Positions 1 through 7,781 of a stretch of DNA of 64,000 bases are shown here, one piece after another. The stretch covers positions 1 to 64,000 of the forward strand of contig CALUJM010000001.1 of assembly GCA_944320975.1 (NCBI GenBank), written 5' to 3'. This DNA is from an uncultured Atopobiaceae bacterium. GTDB taxonomy: Bacteria; Actinomycetota; Coriobacteriia; Coriobacteriales; Atopobiaceae. Within the stretch, counting starts at the first letter, position 1; each line of letters opens with the position of its first letter. Position numbers and translations under genes: made by a program. The notes beneath the pieces are model-generated. The model saw only the letters and a program-made list of their open reading frames with translations, was not told the origin of the DNA and searched no databases.

Positions 1-993
1 CGGACGGTAGCCGGCGAAGAACGGGGTGTGACGGCCGCCCTCCTCCTTGGTGAGGACGTAGATCTCACCGGTGAACTCGGCGTGCGGGGTCACGGAGCCG
101 GGCTTGGCGATGACCTGGCCGCGCTCGATGTCCTCGCGCTTGATGCCGCGGAGCAGGATGCCGACGTTGTCGCCAGCCTCGCAGAAGTCCATGGTCTTGC
201 GGAACATCTCGATGCCGGTGGCGACGGAGGTCTGCTTCTCGCGGATGCCGACGATCTCGACGGGGTCGTTGAGCTTGAGGGAGCCGCGCTCGACACGGCC
301 GGTGGCGACGGTGCCTCGGCCGGAGATGGTCATGACGTCCTCGATGGCCATCAGGAACGGCTTGTCGTTGTCACGCGGCGGGGTCGGGATGTACTCGTCG
401 ACGGCGTGCATGAGCTCGATGATGGAGTCGACCCACTTCTGCTCGCCGTTGAGGGCGCCGAGGCCGGAGCCGCGGATGATCGGCAGGTCGTCTCCGGGGA
501 AGCCGTACTCGGAGAGGAGGTCGCGGGTCTCCATCTCGACGAGGTCGATGAGCTCCTCGTCGTCAACCATGTCGCACTTGTTCAGGAAGACGATGATGTA
601 GGGGACGCCGACCTGACGGGCGAGCAGGATGTGCTCGCGGGTCTGGGCCATGGGGCCGTCGGTGGCGGCGATGACGAGGATGGCACCGTCCATCTGAGCC
701 GCACCGGAGATCATGTTCTTGATGTAGTCAGCGTGGCCCGGGCAGTCGACGTGAGCGTAGTGGCGCTCCCAGGTCTCGTACTCGATGTGGGCAACGTTGA
801 TAGTGATGCCGCGCTGACGCTCCTCGGGAGCCTTGTCGATGTTCTCGAAGGCGGTGTAGTCGGCCTTGCAGCCCTCGGTCTCAGAGAGGACCTTGGTGAT
901 AGCGGCGGTCGTGGTGGTCTTGCCGTGGTCGACGTGACCAATGGTACCGATGTTTACGTGGGGCTTGGAACGATCGAACTTCTCCTTGGCCAT
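1..993 (-). CDS. tuf: Elongation factor Tu (3' end outside window)
   Basis: EF-Tu delivers aminoacyl-tRNA to the ribosomal A site in a GTP-dependent way. The first 331 codons are present; a full EF-Tu has about 395-400 residues, so roughly 65 C-terminal residues lie off the window. GTPase motifs are visible: GHVDHGKTT near residue 19, DCPGH, and NKCD. I chose the ATG at 993 ([12 protein letters not shown]) because an AGGAGG lies 6 nt upstream; another ATG two codons earlier abuts the ribosome-binding site and is unlikely to be used. The gene lies immediately downstream of tRNA-Met, tRNA-Thr and tRNA-Tyr on the same strand and is probably co-transcribed with them. Confidence 0.98.
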   Translation of the reverse strand, partial: MAKEKFDRSKPHVNIGTIGHVDHGKTTTTAAITKVLSETEGCKADYTAFENIDKAPEERQRGITINVAHIEYETWERHYAHVDCPGHADYIKNMISGAAQMDGAILVIAATDGPMAQTREHILLARQVGVPYIIVFLNKCDMVDDEELIDLVEMETRDLLSEYGFPGDDLPIIRGSGLGALNGEQKWVDSIIELMHAVDEYIPTPPRDNDKPFLMAIEDVMTISGRGTVATGRVERGSLKLNDPVEIVGIREKQTSVATGIEMFRKTMDFCEAGDNVGILLRGIKREDIERGQVIAKPGSVTPHAEFTGEIYVLTKEEGGRHTPFFAGYRP

Positions 994-1084
994 TGCCATC
1001 CTCCTTCTGGAACCGACCCTGAGGCCAATCCTTGGACTTACTGCGTTCTTATGCCAAGCGGCGCCGAAGCGCCGCCAAGAACTC

Positions 1085-1161
1085 TGGTACCGGTGACTGG
1101 ACTCGAACCAGTGACATCGCGGGTATGAGCCGCGTGCTCTAACCAACTGAGCTACACCGGC
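1085..1161 (-). tRNA. tRNA-Met (CAU anticodon)
   Basis: A complete cloverleaf reads on the minus strand with acceptor GCCGGTG/CACCGGT (the first pair is G-U), anticodon loop CTCATAC, T-arm GGTTCGAGTCC and an encoded CCA end. The D-arm and T-arm are of the elongator type. Whether it is an elongator Met tRNA or a tRNA modified to read Ile AUA cannot be decided by eye. It sits about 90 bp upstream of tuf. Confidence 0.9.
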
Positions 1162-1189
1162 GTGGTGCCGTGCGACTGAATGGCGGAAA

Positions 1190-1265
1190 TGGAGCCCGCG
1201 ACCGGATTTGAACCGGTGACCTCTTCGTTACCAACGAAGTGCTCTACCGACTGAGCTACACGGGC
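1190..1265 (-). tRNA. tRNA-Thr (GGU anticodon)
   Basis: Minus-strand cloverleaf with acceptor GCCCGTG/CGCGGGC, anticodon stem CTTCG/CGAAG enclosing TTGGTAA (anticodon GGT), T-arm GGTTCAAATCC and encoded CCA. It lies 28 bp upstream of tRNA-Met and 3 bp downstream of tRNA-Tyr, so it belongs to the same transcript. Confidence 0.95.
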
Positions 1266-1268
1266 AGA

Positions 1269-1352
1269 TGGTGGGGATGCTTGGACTCGAACCAAGGAAC
1301 CCAGAGGGAGCGGATTTACAGTCCGCCGCAGTTGCCGCTGTGCCACATCCCC
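1269..1352 (-). tRNA. tRNA-Tyr (GUA anticodon)
   Basis: Class II tRNA with a long variable arm. Acceptor GGGGATG pairs with CATCCCC, the anticodon stem GCGGA/TCCGC encloses CTGTAAA (anticodon GTA), and CCA is encoded. It is the first RNA of the Tyr-Thr-Met-tuf transcription unit. Confidence 0.95.
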
Positions 1353-1403
1353 ATTCCGTTTTCAGCCACCCGCGAGGCGCTTTCTCCCTCGCAAGCGGGG
1401 AAT

Positions 1404-1432
1404 AATTTACGACGTTGCAACCCCGTTGTCAA
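1404..1432 (-). promoter_or_regulatory. Sigma-70-like promoter for tRNA-Tyr-Thr-Met-tuf
   Basis: On the minus strand a perfect -35 TTGACA (1427-1432) is followed after exactly 17 bp by the -10 TAAATT (1404-1409). Transcription would begin about 45 bp before tRNA-Tyr. The consensus -35 and ideal spacer suit a strong stable-RNA/tuf promoter. Confidence 0.75.
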
Positions 1433-1558
1433 CGTATACCTCCCAGCCGGGCGTATCCATGCTCACGAACCGTCCACATGCGCAGGTCAGAAGGTGTTTT
1501 CTCGGGGAGATACGCGTCGGGGCCGCGGCGGTTCTCGCCACGGCCCCGAAAAATTTTC

Positions 1559-1633
1559 TGGAGCCGGTAGAGGGAGTCGAACCCCCAACCCACGGTTTAC
1601 AAAACCGTTGCTCTGCCATTGAGCCATACCGGC
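1559..1633 (-). tRNA. tRNA-Thr (UGU anticodon)
   Basis: Minus-strand cloverleaf with acceptor GCCGGTA, anticodon stem ACGGT/ACCGT enclosing TTTGTAA (anticodon TGT), T-arm GGTTCGACTCC and encoded CCA. It is separated from tRNA-Tyr by about 200 bp that contain the promoter of the downstream unit. A weak TATCAT lies upstream, at about 1645. Confidence 0.95.
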
Positions 1634-1721
1634 GCGCGTGTCCATGATAGCGGACTTGCCGTTTGCGCGACAGATGCCCGCGGCAGGACGCTCCCCCATC
1701 ATGCGGCGCCTCCCTGGAGCA

Positions 1722-1953
1722 GGCTGCACACAACCTCGATTGTGAGGCTGCGGCCTTCCCCGTACTCCGGGACGGACGAAACCGCTCCCTTTTCGCTGAT
1801 TGTGTGGCACATCTTTGATGTGACGGCTCGCCTTTGGGCCGCGAGTCCTTGCTCTTCTCGCCCCGAGGGCCTGTTTTGTAGGGCTGCTGGCGGTTGTGTG
1901 CAACATGTTTGATGCCGGGATTCCCGGCCCATCAAACTTGTTGCACACAACCG
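1722..1953. repeat. Intergenic inverted-repeat cluster H
   Basis: The 350-bp stretch between tRNA-Thr(UGU) and the NYN RNase gene has no gene but holds at least four related units of about 25-28 nt built around GGTTGTGTGCAACATGTTTG. The units are at 1722-1735 (inverted, partial), 1799-1826 (direct, diverged), 1891-1917 (direct) and 1928-1953 (inverted). The last two form a strong hairpin with a CCGGGATTCCCGG centre. The architecture matches the other clusters in this window, but the sequence is its own. Confidence 0.7.
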
Positions 1954-1987
1954 GCACGTAGGGCAGGGCCACAGGCGTCGAGAGACC

Positions 1988-2533
1988 TCACTGGCCTCGG
2001 AGGATCTTCCAGAGCTTCTCGCGCGCGGCGGGGTCGATGCGGTCCTCGAGGCGCATGTGCTGGGTCTGGCGGGCGGCGTTCTCCCGCTCGTACTCCACGG
2101 CGAGCGCGCCCACGTCGGCCACCAGCACGTCGCTCGAGACCCGTGTCACCGGAATGCCGCCCACCGTCGCCTGCACCGTGCGGTCCGACGTCACGACCGT
2201 CACCGCGTGCGGCGCGAGGCGCGCCTCCGTCACCAGGCGCTCGATCACCTCGTCGGCGGACTCCCCCGCGGCCGAGAAGATCACGCGCACGCCGGCCCGG
2301 CTGAGATCGGGCCGCTCGGGGGAGACGTTGCCCGCCGCGTCGAAGACGACGACCGGCTCATAGCGACCCTTCGCATAGGCGGCGACATCGGATATCAGCA
2401 GCTCGCGCGCCTGCTCGAAGGGATCTCCCGCCGCGGTCTCGTCCATGCGGGCGAGATAACGCGCGGACTTGTAAATCACGTTGTACCCGTCCACGACGAG
2501 CAGCTCGCGCGAGGCGGCGCGCGCGTCAGGCAT
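1988..2533 (-). CDS. NYN-domain ribonuclease, YacP-like
   Basis: A 181-residue protein of the YacP/Rae1 NYN-domain family, which contains ribosome-associated endoribonucleases. The N-terminal LLVVDGYNVI is the hallmark acidic nuclease motif; further conserved acidic segments are VVVFDAAGN, ESADEVIERLV and VVTSDR, the PIN/NYN catalytic pattern. The start overlaps the end of rlmB by 8 nt, which implies translational coupling. In Firmicutes the same order (cysS, rlmB, yacP) is conserved, which supports the call. Substrate specificity is inferred from the family only. Confidence 0.88.
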   Translation of the reverse strand: MPDARAASRELLVVDGYNVIYKSARYLARMDETAAGDPFEQARELLISDVAAYAKGRYEPVVVFDAAGNVSPERPDLSRAGVRVIFSAAGESADEVIERLVTEARLAPHAVTVVTSDRTVQATVGGIPVTRVSSDVLVADVGALAVEYERENAARQTQHMRLEDRIDPAAREKLWKILRGQ

Positions 2534-3437
2534 TCGCCTCGCCGCCCGTCTCCACGCGACGGAGCCACTCGTAGCAGAGCACCGTCGTGGCCTGGGCGAC
2601 GTTGAGCGACTCGACGCGCCCGCGCTGAGGCAGGCGACAGGAGAAGTCGCACTTCTCGGCCACCAGGCGCGAGATGCCCTCCCCCTCGGAGCCCATGACC
2701 AGCGCGAGGCGCCCGCCCATCGGGGCGTGCCAGACGTCCTGCTCGGCGTGCTCGGTGGCGGCGCAGGCCCAAAAGCCCGCCCGCTGCAGCTCCTCGACGG
2801 CCCGCGCGAGGTTGGGGACCTGCGCGATGGGCAGGTGCATGACGGCGCCGGCGGAGGTCTTGTACGCGCCGACGCCCACCGACGCGGCGCGGGCCTTGGC
2901 CACCACCACGCCCGCCGCGCCCACGACCTCGGCCGTGCGCACGATGGCGCCGAAGTTGCCCTGGTCGGTCACGTGGTCGAGCACGACGATAAGGGCGTCG
3001 CCCTCGCCCGCCGCCGCGATCACGTCGGAGAGCTCGGCATACTGGAAGGGGCGCGTCCGCACGACGACGCCTTGGTGGGCGCCGTGGCTCGAGAGGGAGT
3101 CGAGGCGGGCGCGCGGCACGCGCTCCACGGGGACGCCGGCCTCATCCAGACGGGCGGCGATGCGCTCCAGCGCCTGGTCGCGCTCGCCGGAGCGCTCCTG
3201 CACGAGGGCCGAGCGCAGCGGCATCCCGCAGGAGAGCGCCTCCTCGACGGCCCTGCGGCCCTCGATGAGGTCCGTGCGGTCCCGCGGCTCGCGGCGCGCA
3301 GCGCCCTGACGAGGTGCGGGCGGGCGGTTCTTCTCGCCCCGCGCGCCCTTGCCCGCGGACGGCCGTACGGGCCGCGCCCCCTTGCCCTTGCCGCCGCGAA
3401 CGTCGCGGCCGGGCGTGCGTGACTGGTTCTTTGCCAC
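2526..3437 (-). CDS. rlmB: 23S rRNA (guanosine-2'-O)-methyltransferase RlmB
   Basis: SpoU-family knotted methyltransferase that 2'-O-methylates a 23S rRNA guanosine with SAM. All three SpoU motifs are visible: NFGAIVRTAE, VMGSEGEGI and ESLNVAQA. An N-terminal basic Arg/Lys/Gly/Pro-rich extension of about 55 residues precedes the substrate-binding domain and is longer than in enteric RlmB. Translation starts at GTG 3437; its AAGGAG overlaps the last codons of cysS, and the two genes are 2 nt apart. Members of this family are hard to separate (RlmB or TrmH-like), but the cysS-rlmB-yacP order favours RlmB. Confidence 0.92.
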   Translation of the reverse strand: MAKNQSRTPGRDVRGGKGKGARPVRPSAGKGARGEKNRPPAPRQGAARREPRDRTDLIEGRRAVEEALSCGMPLRSALVQERSGERDQALERIAARLDEAGVPVERVPRARLDSLSSHGAHQGVVVRTRPFQYAELSDVIAAAGEGDALIVVLDHVTDQGNFGAIVRTAEVVGAAGVVVAKARAASVGVGAYKTSAGAVMHLPIAQVPNLARAVEELQRAGFWACAATEHAEQDVWHAPMGGRLALVMGSEGEGISRLVAEKCDFSCRLPQRGRVESLNVAQATTVLCYEWLRRVETGGEANA

Positions 3438-3439
3438 GC

Positions 3440-4918
3440 CTACTCCTTACGGTGGACGCGGGCGCCCGACGCGGTGTCCTCGACCACGAGGCCGAGGGCG
3501 GTGATGCCGTCGCGGATGGCGTCGGCGACCGCCCAGTTCTTCTCGGCACGGGCGGCCTGGCGCGCGGCGAGCAGGGCCTCTGCGGCCTCCGAGGCGGAGT
3601 CCCCGTCGTAGCCGGCCTGCTCGCGCGCAAGGTCCACGAGGCCCGCGGGCAGGTCGTCGTCACCGGCGGAGCGGGACAGCTCGATGCCCATCACGCCGGC
3701 CAGCTCGCAGAGCATGTCGGCCGCGCGCAGGCACACCGCGGTCGAGGTGTCGTCCGCGGCATCGGCGAGATAGGTGTTGGCGGCGGTCACCAGCGAGAAG
3801 ATCGCGGCGAGGCCGCCGGCGGTGTTGAAGTCGTCATCCATCTGGCGGCAGAACTCGTCGCGCGCCTCGTCGATCTGCCGGCCCAGGGTGCGGTCGGCGT
3901 CGTTGAGCTCGCCGTCCTGCGGGGAGCGCTCGGCCGCCCAGCGCAGGTTGCGGGCGCAGGTCTCGAGGCGCTCGAGCGTGCCGGAGACGCCCTCGAGACG
4001 CTCGAAGGAGAAGTCGAGCGGCGCACGGTAGTGGGTCTGCAGCATGAGCAGGCGCACGGCGTCGGCCGGGTACTTGTCGAGCACCTCCTTGAGCGTGTAG
4101 AAGTTCCCGAGGCTCTTGGACATCTTCTCGCCGTCGACGCGCAGCATCCCCGTGTGCATCCAGGTGTTGGCGAGGGCGCTGTCCCATGCGCACATGGCCT
4201 GGGCGGTCTCGTTCTCGTGGTGCGGGAAGATGAGGTCGGCGCCGCCGCCGTGGATATCGATGGGGGTGCCCAGGTAGCGGTGGATCATCGCGCAGCACTC
4301 GGTGTGCCAGCCGGGGCGGCCGTCTCCCCACGGGGAGGGCCAGCTCGGCTCGCCGGGCTTGGCGGCCTTCCAGAGGGCGAAGTCGAAGGGGTCGCGCTTC
4401 TCGTCGTTGACCTCGACGCGCTCGCCGGCGCGCATCTGGTCGAGGTCGCGGCCGGAGAGGACGCCGTAGCTGCGGTCGGCGCGCACCGAGAAGTACACGT
4501 CGCCCGAGGGCACCGGGTAGGCGTAGCCGCGCTCGATGAGGAGTGTGATCATCTCCTGCATGGCCTCGATCTCATGCGTGGCGCGCGGGCGGATGTCCGG
4601 GTCGAGCACGCCGAAGCGGTGCATCTGCTCGATGAAGGCGGCCGAGCACTCCTCGGCGACCTCGGCGGCGCTGCGCCCGGTCTCGTTGGCGCGGTTGATG
4701 ATCTTGTCGTCCACGTCCGTGAGGTTCTGGGCAAAGGTGACCTGGTAGCCCTTGTACATGAGGTAGCGGCGGATCACGTCAAACGCGAGGAACGTGCGCG
4801 CGTTGCCGATGTGGATCTGGTCGTAGACGGTGGGGCCGCAGACGTACATGCGGATCTTGCCCTCCTCGATGGGGACAAGCTCCTCCTTCTTGTGCGTCTG
4901 GCTGTTGTAGACGAGCAT
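3440..4918 (-). CDS. cysS: Cysteine--tRNA ligase
   Basis: Class I aminoacyl-tRNA synthetase charging tRNA-Cys in the cytoplasm; 492 residues. Visible motifs are MYVCGPTVYD (with the zinc-ligand Cys), HIGNA (HIGH signature), the Zn-binding GWHTECCAM region, HHENE and KMSKS. The upstream frame is open for 20 more codons, but the ATG at 4918 (MLVYNSQTHKKEE) has AAGGAG about 7 nt upstream and matches the family N-terminus. First gene of the cysS-rlmB-yacP operon. Confidence 0.98.
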   Translation of the reverse strand: MLVYNSQTHKKEELVPIEEGKIRMYVCGPTVYDQIHIGNARTFLAFDVIRRYLMYKGYQVTFAQNLTDVDDKIINRANETGRSAAEVAEECSAAFIEQMHRFGVLDPDIRPRATHEIEAMQEMITLLIERGYAYPVPSGDVYFSVRADRSYGVLSGRDLDQMRAGERVEVNDEKRDPFDFALWKAAKPGEPSWPSPWGDGRPGWHTECCAMIHRYLGTPIDIHGGGADLIFPHHENETAQAMCAWDSALANTWMHTGMLRVDGEKMSKSLGNFYTLKEVLDKYPADAVRLLMLQTHYRAPLDFSFERLEGVSGTLERLETCARNLRWAAERSPQDGELNDADRTLGRQIDEARDEFCRQMDDDFNTAGGLAAIFSLVTAANTYLADAADDTSTAVCLRAADMLCELAGVMGIELSRSAGDDDLPAGLVDLAREQAGYDGDSASEAAEALLAARQAARAEKNWAVADAIRDGITALGLVVEDTASGARVHRKE

Positions 4919-5005
4919 GCGTGCTCCTTCTTTGACTGGCTTGCGTTGGACCAGTATAGCGCGGGGCGCTACGAGCAAGCGTCGCTCCCGGGCGCCGATG
5001 CCGCA

Positions 5006-5153
5006 GGTGCCAAAAACCTGGCAAATGCGTGTTTAGGTGCCGGAATCGCCTCATCTGCGTATCGCCGGCACGCAGATGAGACGATTCCGGCACCAATTTA
5101 CGCAGATGTCGGTTTTCTGGCACCACACGCAGGAGACGGTTTTCCGGCACCTG
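5006..5153. repeat. Inverted-repeat cluster D, copy 1
   Basis: Non-coding DNA between ispF and cysS made of alternating GGTGCC(G)GAA and CGCAGATG half-motifs in both orientations, about 148 bp. One pair, roughly 5036-5095, forms a hairpin around CTGCGTATCGCCGGCACGCAG. The same arrangement of units recurs at 25530-25648. Confidence 0.8.
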
Positions 5154-5177
5154 GGCAAACGCGGCAGGCGAGAAGGA

Positions 5178-5657
5178 CTACCTGCCGTCGTCGAGAAGGA
5201 CCACGGCCCAGGCGGCGATGCCCTCCTCCCGGCCCACGAAGCCGAGCCGCTCCGTCGTGGTGGCCTTCACGCCCACCGCATCGACGGGCACGCCCAGCGC
5301 GGCGGCCATGTTCTCGCGCATCCGCCCGCGGTGGGGCGCGAGCTTGGGGGCCTGCGCGGCCACGGTGCAGTCGACGTCGAGGATGCGGTAGCCCCGCTCA
5401 CGGGCGAGCTCGGCCACGCGGCGCATCAGGACGAGCGAGTCCGCGCCCTCGTAGGCCGGGTCGGTGTCCGGGAAGAGCTTGCCGATGTCGCCCGCGCGCA
5501 TCGCACCGAGCACGGCGTCCATGAGCGCGTGCGCGAGCACATCGGCATCCGAGTGGCCGGCGAGCCCGCGCGCGCACGGCACGTCGACCCCGCCCAGTAT
5601 CAGGCGGCGCCCCTCCGCAAACGCGTGCACGTCGAATCCATGGCCTATGCGCAGCAT
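5178..5657 (-). CDS. ispF: 2-C-methyl-D-erythritol 2,4-cyclodiphosphate synthase
   Basis: MEP-pathway cyclase that converts CDP-ME 2-phosphate to MEcPP. It has 159 residues, the standard length. The metal-binding Asp/His pair is in GHGFDVHAF, and further family segments are [13 protein letters not shown] and [13 protein letters not shown]. The gene lies 69 bp downstream of ispD, which supplies the preceding pathway steps together with ispE (19532-20410). Confidence 0.97.
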   Translation of the reverse strand: MLRIGHGFDVHAFAEGRRLILGGVDVPCARGLAGHSDADVLAHALMDAVLGAMRAGDIGKLFPDTDPAYEGADSLVLMRRVAELARERGYRILDVDCTVAAQAPKLAPHRGRMRENMAAALGVPVDAVGVKATTTERLGFVGREEGIAAWAVVLLDDGR

Positions 5658-5682
5658 GTTCCTCCTTCTCCTTGGCGGCCGG

Positions 5683-5711
5683 GTGACAATTTAACCTGTT
5701 CTAATTGTCAT
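5683..5711. repeat. Family A palindrome, single 29-nt unit
   Basis: A solitary 29-nt unit with arms GTGACAATT / AATTGTCAT and an 11-nt loop, between ispD and ispF. Elsewhere in the window the same unit occurs in inverted pairs (7686, 15898, 23044, 23785). Confidence 0.8.
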
Positions 5712-5726
5712 CCGTCCCCCGCCGCC

Positions 5727-6491
5727 TCACATCAGCAGGCGGCGCTCGAGGGTCGCCTCGGCGATCGCGAGATCCTCGGGGACCGTGACCTTGATGTTGT
5801 CGTGAGAGCACTCGACCACGCGCACCCGGCCGCCGATGCGCTCGACCAGCGAGGCGTCGTCGGTGCCCTGGTAGTCGTCGCGAGCGGCCGCCTTGTGCGC
5901 GGCGAGAAGGACGCGGCGCCGGAAGACCTGCGGCGTCTGCGCGCACCAGTAGAACGAGCGGTCCGGCGTTGCCACGATCGTCGTGCCCTCGACGAGCTTG
6001 AGGGTGTCGACGGAGCGCGCGGCGAGGATAGCCCCCGCAAGGGAGTCGTCCCCGCGCACCTCTGCCACGGCGCGCTCGATCATCGGGGTCTCGACGAGCG
6101 GCCGCGCCGCGTCGTGCACGGCCACGAACTCGCGCTCGCGCAGGACCGCGCCCAACCCCGAGAGGACCGATGCCTGGCGCGTCGCACCGGACGGCGCGAG
6201 CGTCACCGGCTTTTGCAGCGAGAGCCGCGAGAGCACGTCCTTCTCGACCTCCGCGGCGCGGTCGGGCGAGCAGACCACCACGATCCCGGCGACCGACGGG
6301 GCCCGGTCGAACGCGATGAGGGACCAGCACATGAGCGGCAACCCGCAGAGCTCGACGAACTGCTTGCCCCGGGGGTCGCCAAAGCGCTCGCCCGTCCCGC
6401 CCGCCACGATGACGGCATGCGTGTCGGCGGGGAGCCCCTCGGTGCCGATGCGCTGCGCGCAGGCCTGGGCGCAGGGGGCGCCGGCGCCCAT
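5727..6491 (-). CDS. ispD: 2-C-methyl-D-erythritol 4-phosphate cytidylyltransferase
   Basis: Transfers CMP from CTP to MEP in isoprenoid biosynthesis; about 254 residues. The nucleotidyltransferase signature AVIVAGGTGERFG is near residue 25, with KQF and later VHDAARPLV, as in IspD. I use the ATG at 6491 because its A is also the last base of the disA TGA stop (TGATG overlap) and GGAAGGGCG is suitably placed; a GTG at 6509 is less likely. It is probably translated by coupling to disA. Confidence 0.95.
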   Translation of the reverse strand: MGAGAPCAQACAQRIGTEGLPADTHAVIVAGGTGERFGDPRGKQFVELCGLPLMCWSLIAFDRAPSVAGIVVVCSPDRAAEVEKDVLSRLSLQKPVTLAPSGATRQASVLSGLGAVLREREFVAVHDAARPLVETPMIERAVAEVRGDDSLAGAILAARSVDTLKLVEGTTIVATPDRSFYWCAQTPQVFRRRVLLAAHKAAARDDYQGTDDASLVERIGGRVRVVECSHDNIKVTVPEDLAIAEATLERRLLM

Positions 6492-7570
6492 CACTCGCCC
6501 TTCCCCCACATGCGGTGAAGGCTGTTGGCGAGCACGTCGGGGTTCTTGACGCCGATCTCGCCGAGGCGCGACGGGTCGTCGTCGACTGCCTCGAGGACCT
6601 CCTGGAGCGAGCCGTACTCGTCCACGATCTTGTCGGCCATGCCCTCGCGCACCACCGGGACGCGCGAGAGCGTGCGCAGGCCGAGCGGGGTCATGATGGA
6701 GTCCTCGCCGTAGTCGTCCGCGAAGCCGAGGATCTTGGCCACGGTCTTGGCGGAGCGCAGCTGCGTGTTGACGGTGTCGTGCAGGCGGCTGCGCACGGTG
6801 CGCGCGGCCTCCTCCGAGGAGTCGGCGGCGTAGTCGCGGACCATGAGGGTGTAGGTCTCCTCGACGCCCGCGAGGTACTCGTCGCGCTGCATCTGGGCGA
6901 TCTTGCCCTCGCGACCGAGCTGGACGATGCAGTTGTCGAGCTCGCCTCCGGCGGTGAGCAGCGTCTCGAAGAGGTAGAAGAGGTCCGTGAGGTCACCGAG
7001 CGTGACCATGTTGTCCAGCTCGAGGCTCGTGAGGCGCAGCAGGTTGCGGTCGAGCTGAGAGCGCGTGTTCTGCATGGCGACGGTGAGCTGGTTGACGGTG
7101 GTGAGCAGGTCGCTGACGTTTTTGACCTGGAAGCCCTTGCCGTCGACGTAGACGTTGATGACCGAGCGGCGCGAGGAGACCGAGATGACCATCGCCTTGG
7201 TGAGCAGGCTCATGCGCGCCGCGGTGCGGTGGCGCGTGCCGGTCTCGGAGGTGGGCAGCGACGGGTCGGGGTTGAGGTGGTAGTTGGCGCGCAAGATCTT
7301 GGTGAAGTCGCGATCGATGACCACGGCGCCGTCCATCTTGCAGAGCTCGAACAAGCGGTTGGCCGTGAACGAGACGTCGAGCTTGAAGCCGTCGTCGCCC
7401 GCAGCGAGGACGTTCTCGGTGTCGCCGACGCAGATGAGCGCGCCCAGGTGGCCGGCGAGGATCATGTCGAGCGCGACGCGCAGCGGCGTGCCCGGGGCGG
7501 TGTTGCGCACCGCGTCCTGAAGGCGCTGCTCGCGGTCGGCGACGCTGGTGTTGAGCTGGGTGACGTCCAT
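6491..7570 (-). CDS. disA: DNA integrity scanning diadenylate cyclase DisA
   Basis: Makes cyclic di-AMP from two ATP and senses branched DNA; 359 residues, the normal length. The DAC domain has the catalytic DGA (KMDGAVVID) and RHR (TGTRHRTAARM) motifs, followed by a helical spine and a C-terminal helix-hairpin-helix region (residues about 290-355) for DNA binding. Co-transcribed with ispD and probably ispF. In Bacillus disA also neighbours ispD/ispF, which supports the call. Confidence 0.97.
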   Translation of the reverse strand: MDVTQLNTSVADREQRLQDAVRNTAPGTPLRVALDMILAGHLGALICVGDTENVLAAGDDGFKLDVSFTANRLFELCKMDGAVVIDRDFTKILRANYHLNPDPSLPTSETGTRHRTAARMSLLTKAMVISVSSRRSVINVYVDGKGFQVKNVSDLLTTVNQLTVAMQNTRSQLDRNLLRLTSLELDNMVTLGDLTDLFYLFETLLTAGGELDNCIVQLGREGKIAQMQRDEYLAGVEETYTLMVRDYAADSSEEAARTVRSRLHDTVNTQLRSAKTVAKILGFADDYGEDSIMTPLGLRTLSRVPVVREGMADKIVDEYGSLQEVLEAVDDDPSRLGEIGVKNPDVLANSLHRMWGKGE

Positions 7571-7685
7571 GGGCGGCCCTTCGTGCTCGGTCGGCCCGCG
7601 CGGCGCGGGCCGGAACCCTTACTGAGTCTGAGTATATCGCGCGGCGCAGAGCGGACGCCCCGAGAGCCAAAAGGGGGCGGGCGAT

Positions 7686-7754
7686 GTGACAATTAGGACA
7701 GGTTGAATTGTCACACGCCTGCGATGTGACAATTCAACCTGTCCTAATTGTCAC
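7686..7754. repeat. Family A composite palindrome (69 nt)
   Basis: Two 29-nt units (7686-7714 and 7726-7754) are perfect reverse complements, separated by an 11-nt spacer. It is flanked on both sides by imperfect inverted CAAAAGGGG stretches (about 7667-7780), as if nested in a family-B palindrome. It lies between disA and clpC. Confidence 0.9.
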
Positions 7755-7781
7755 ATCGCCAGCCCCGTCCCCTTTTGACGG

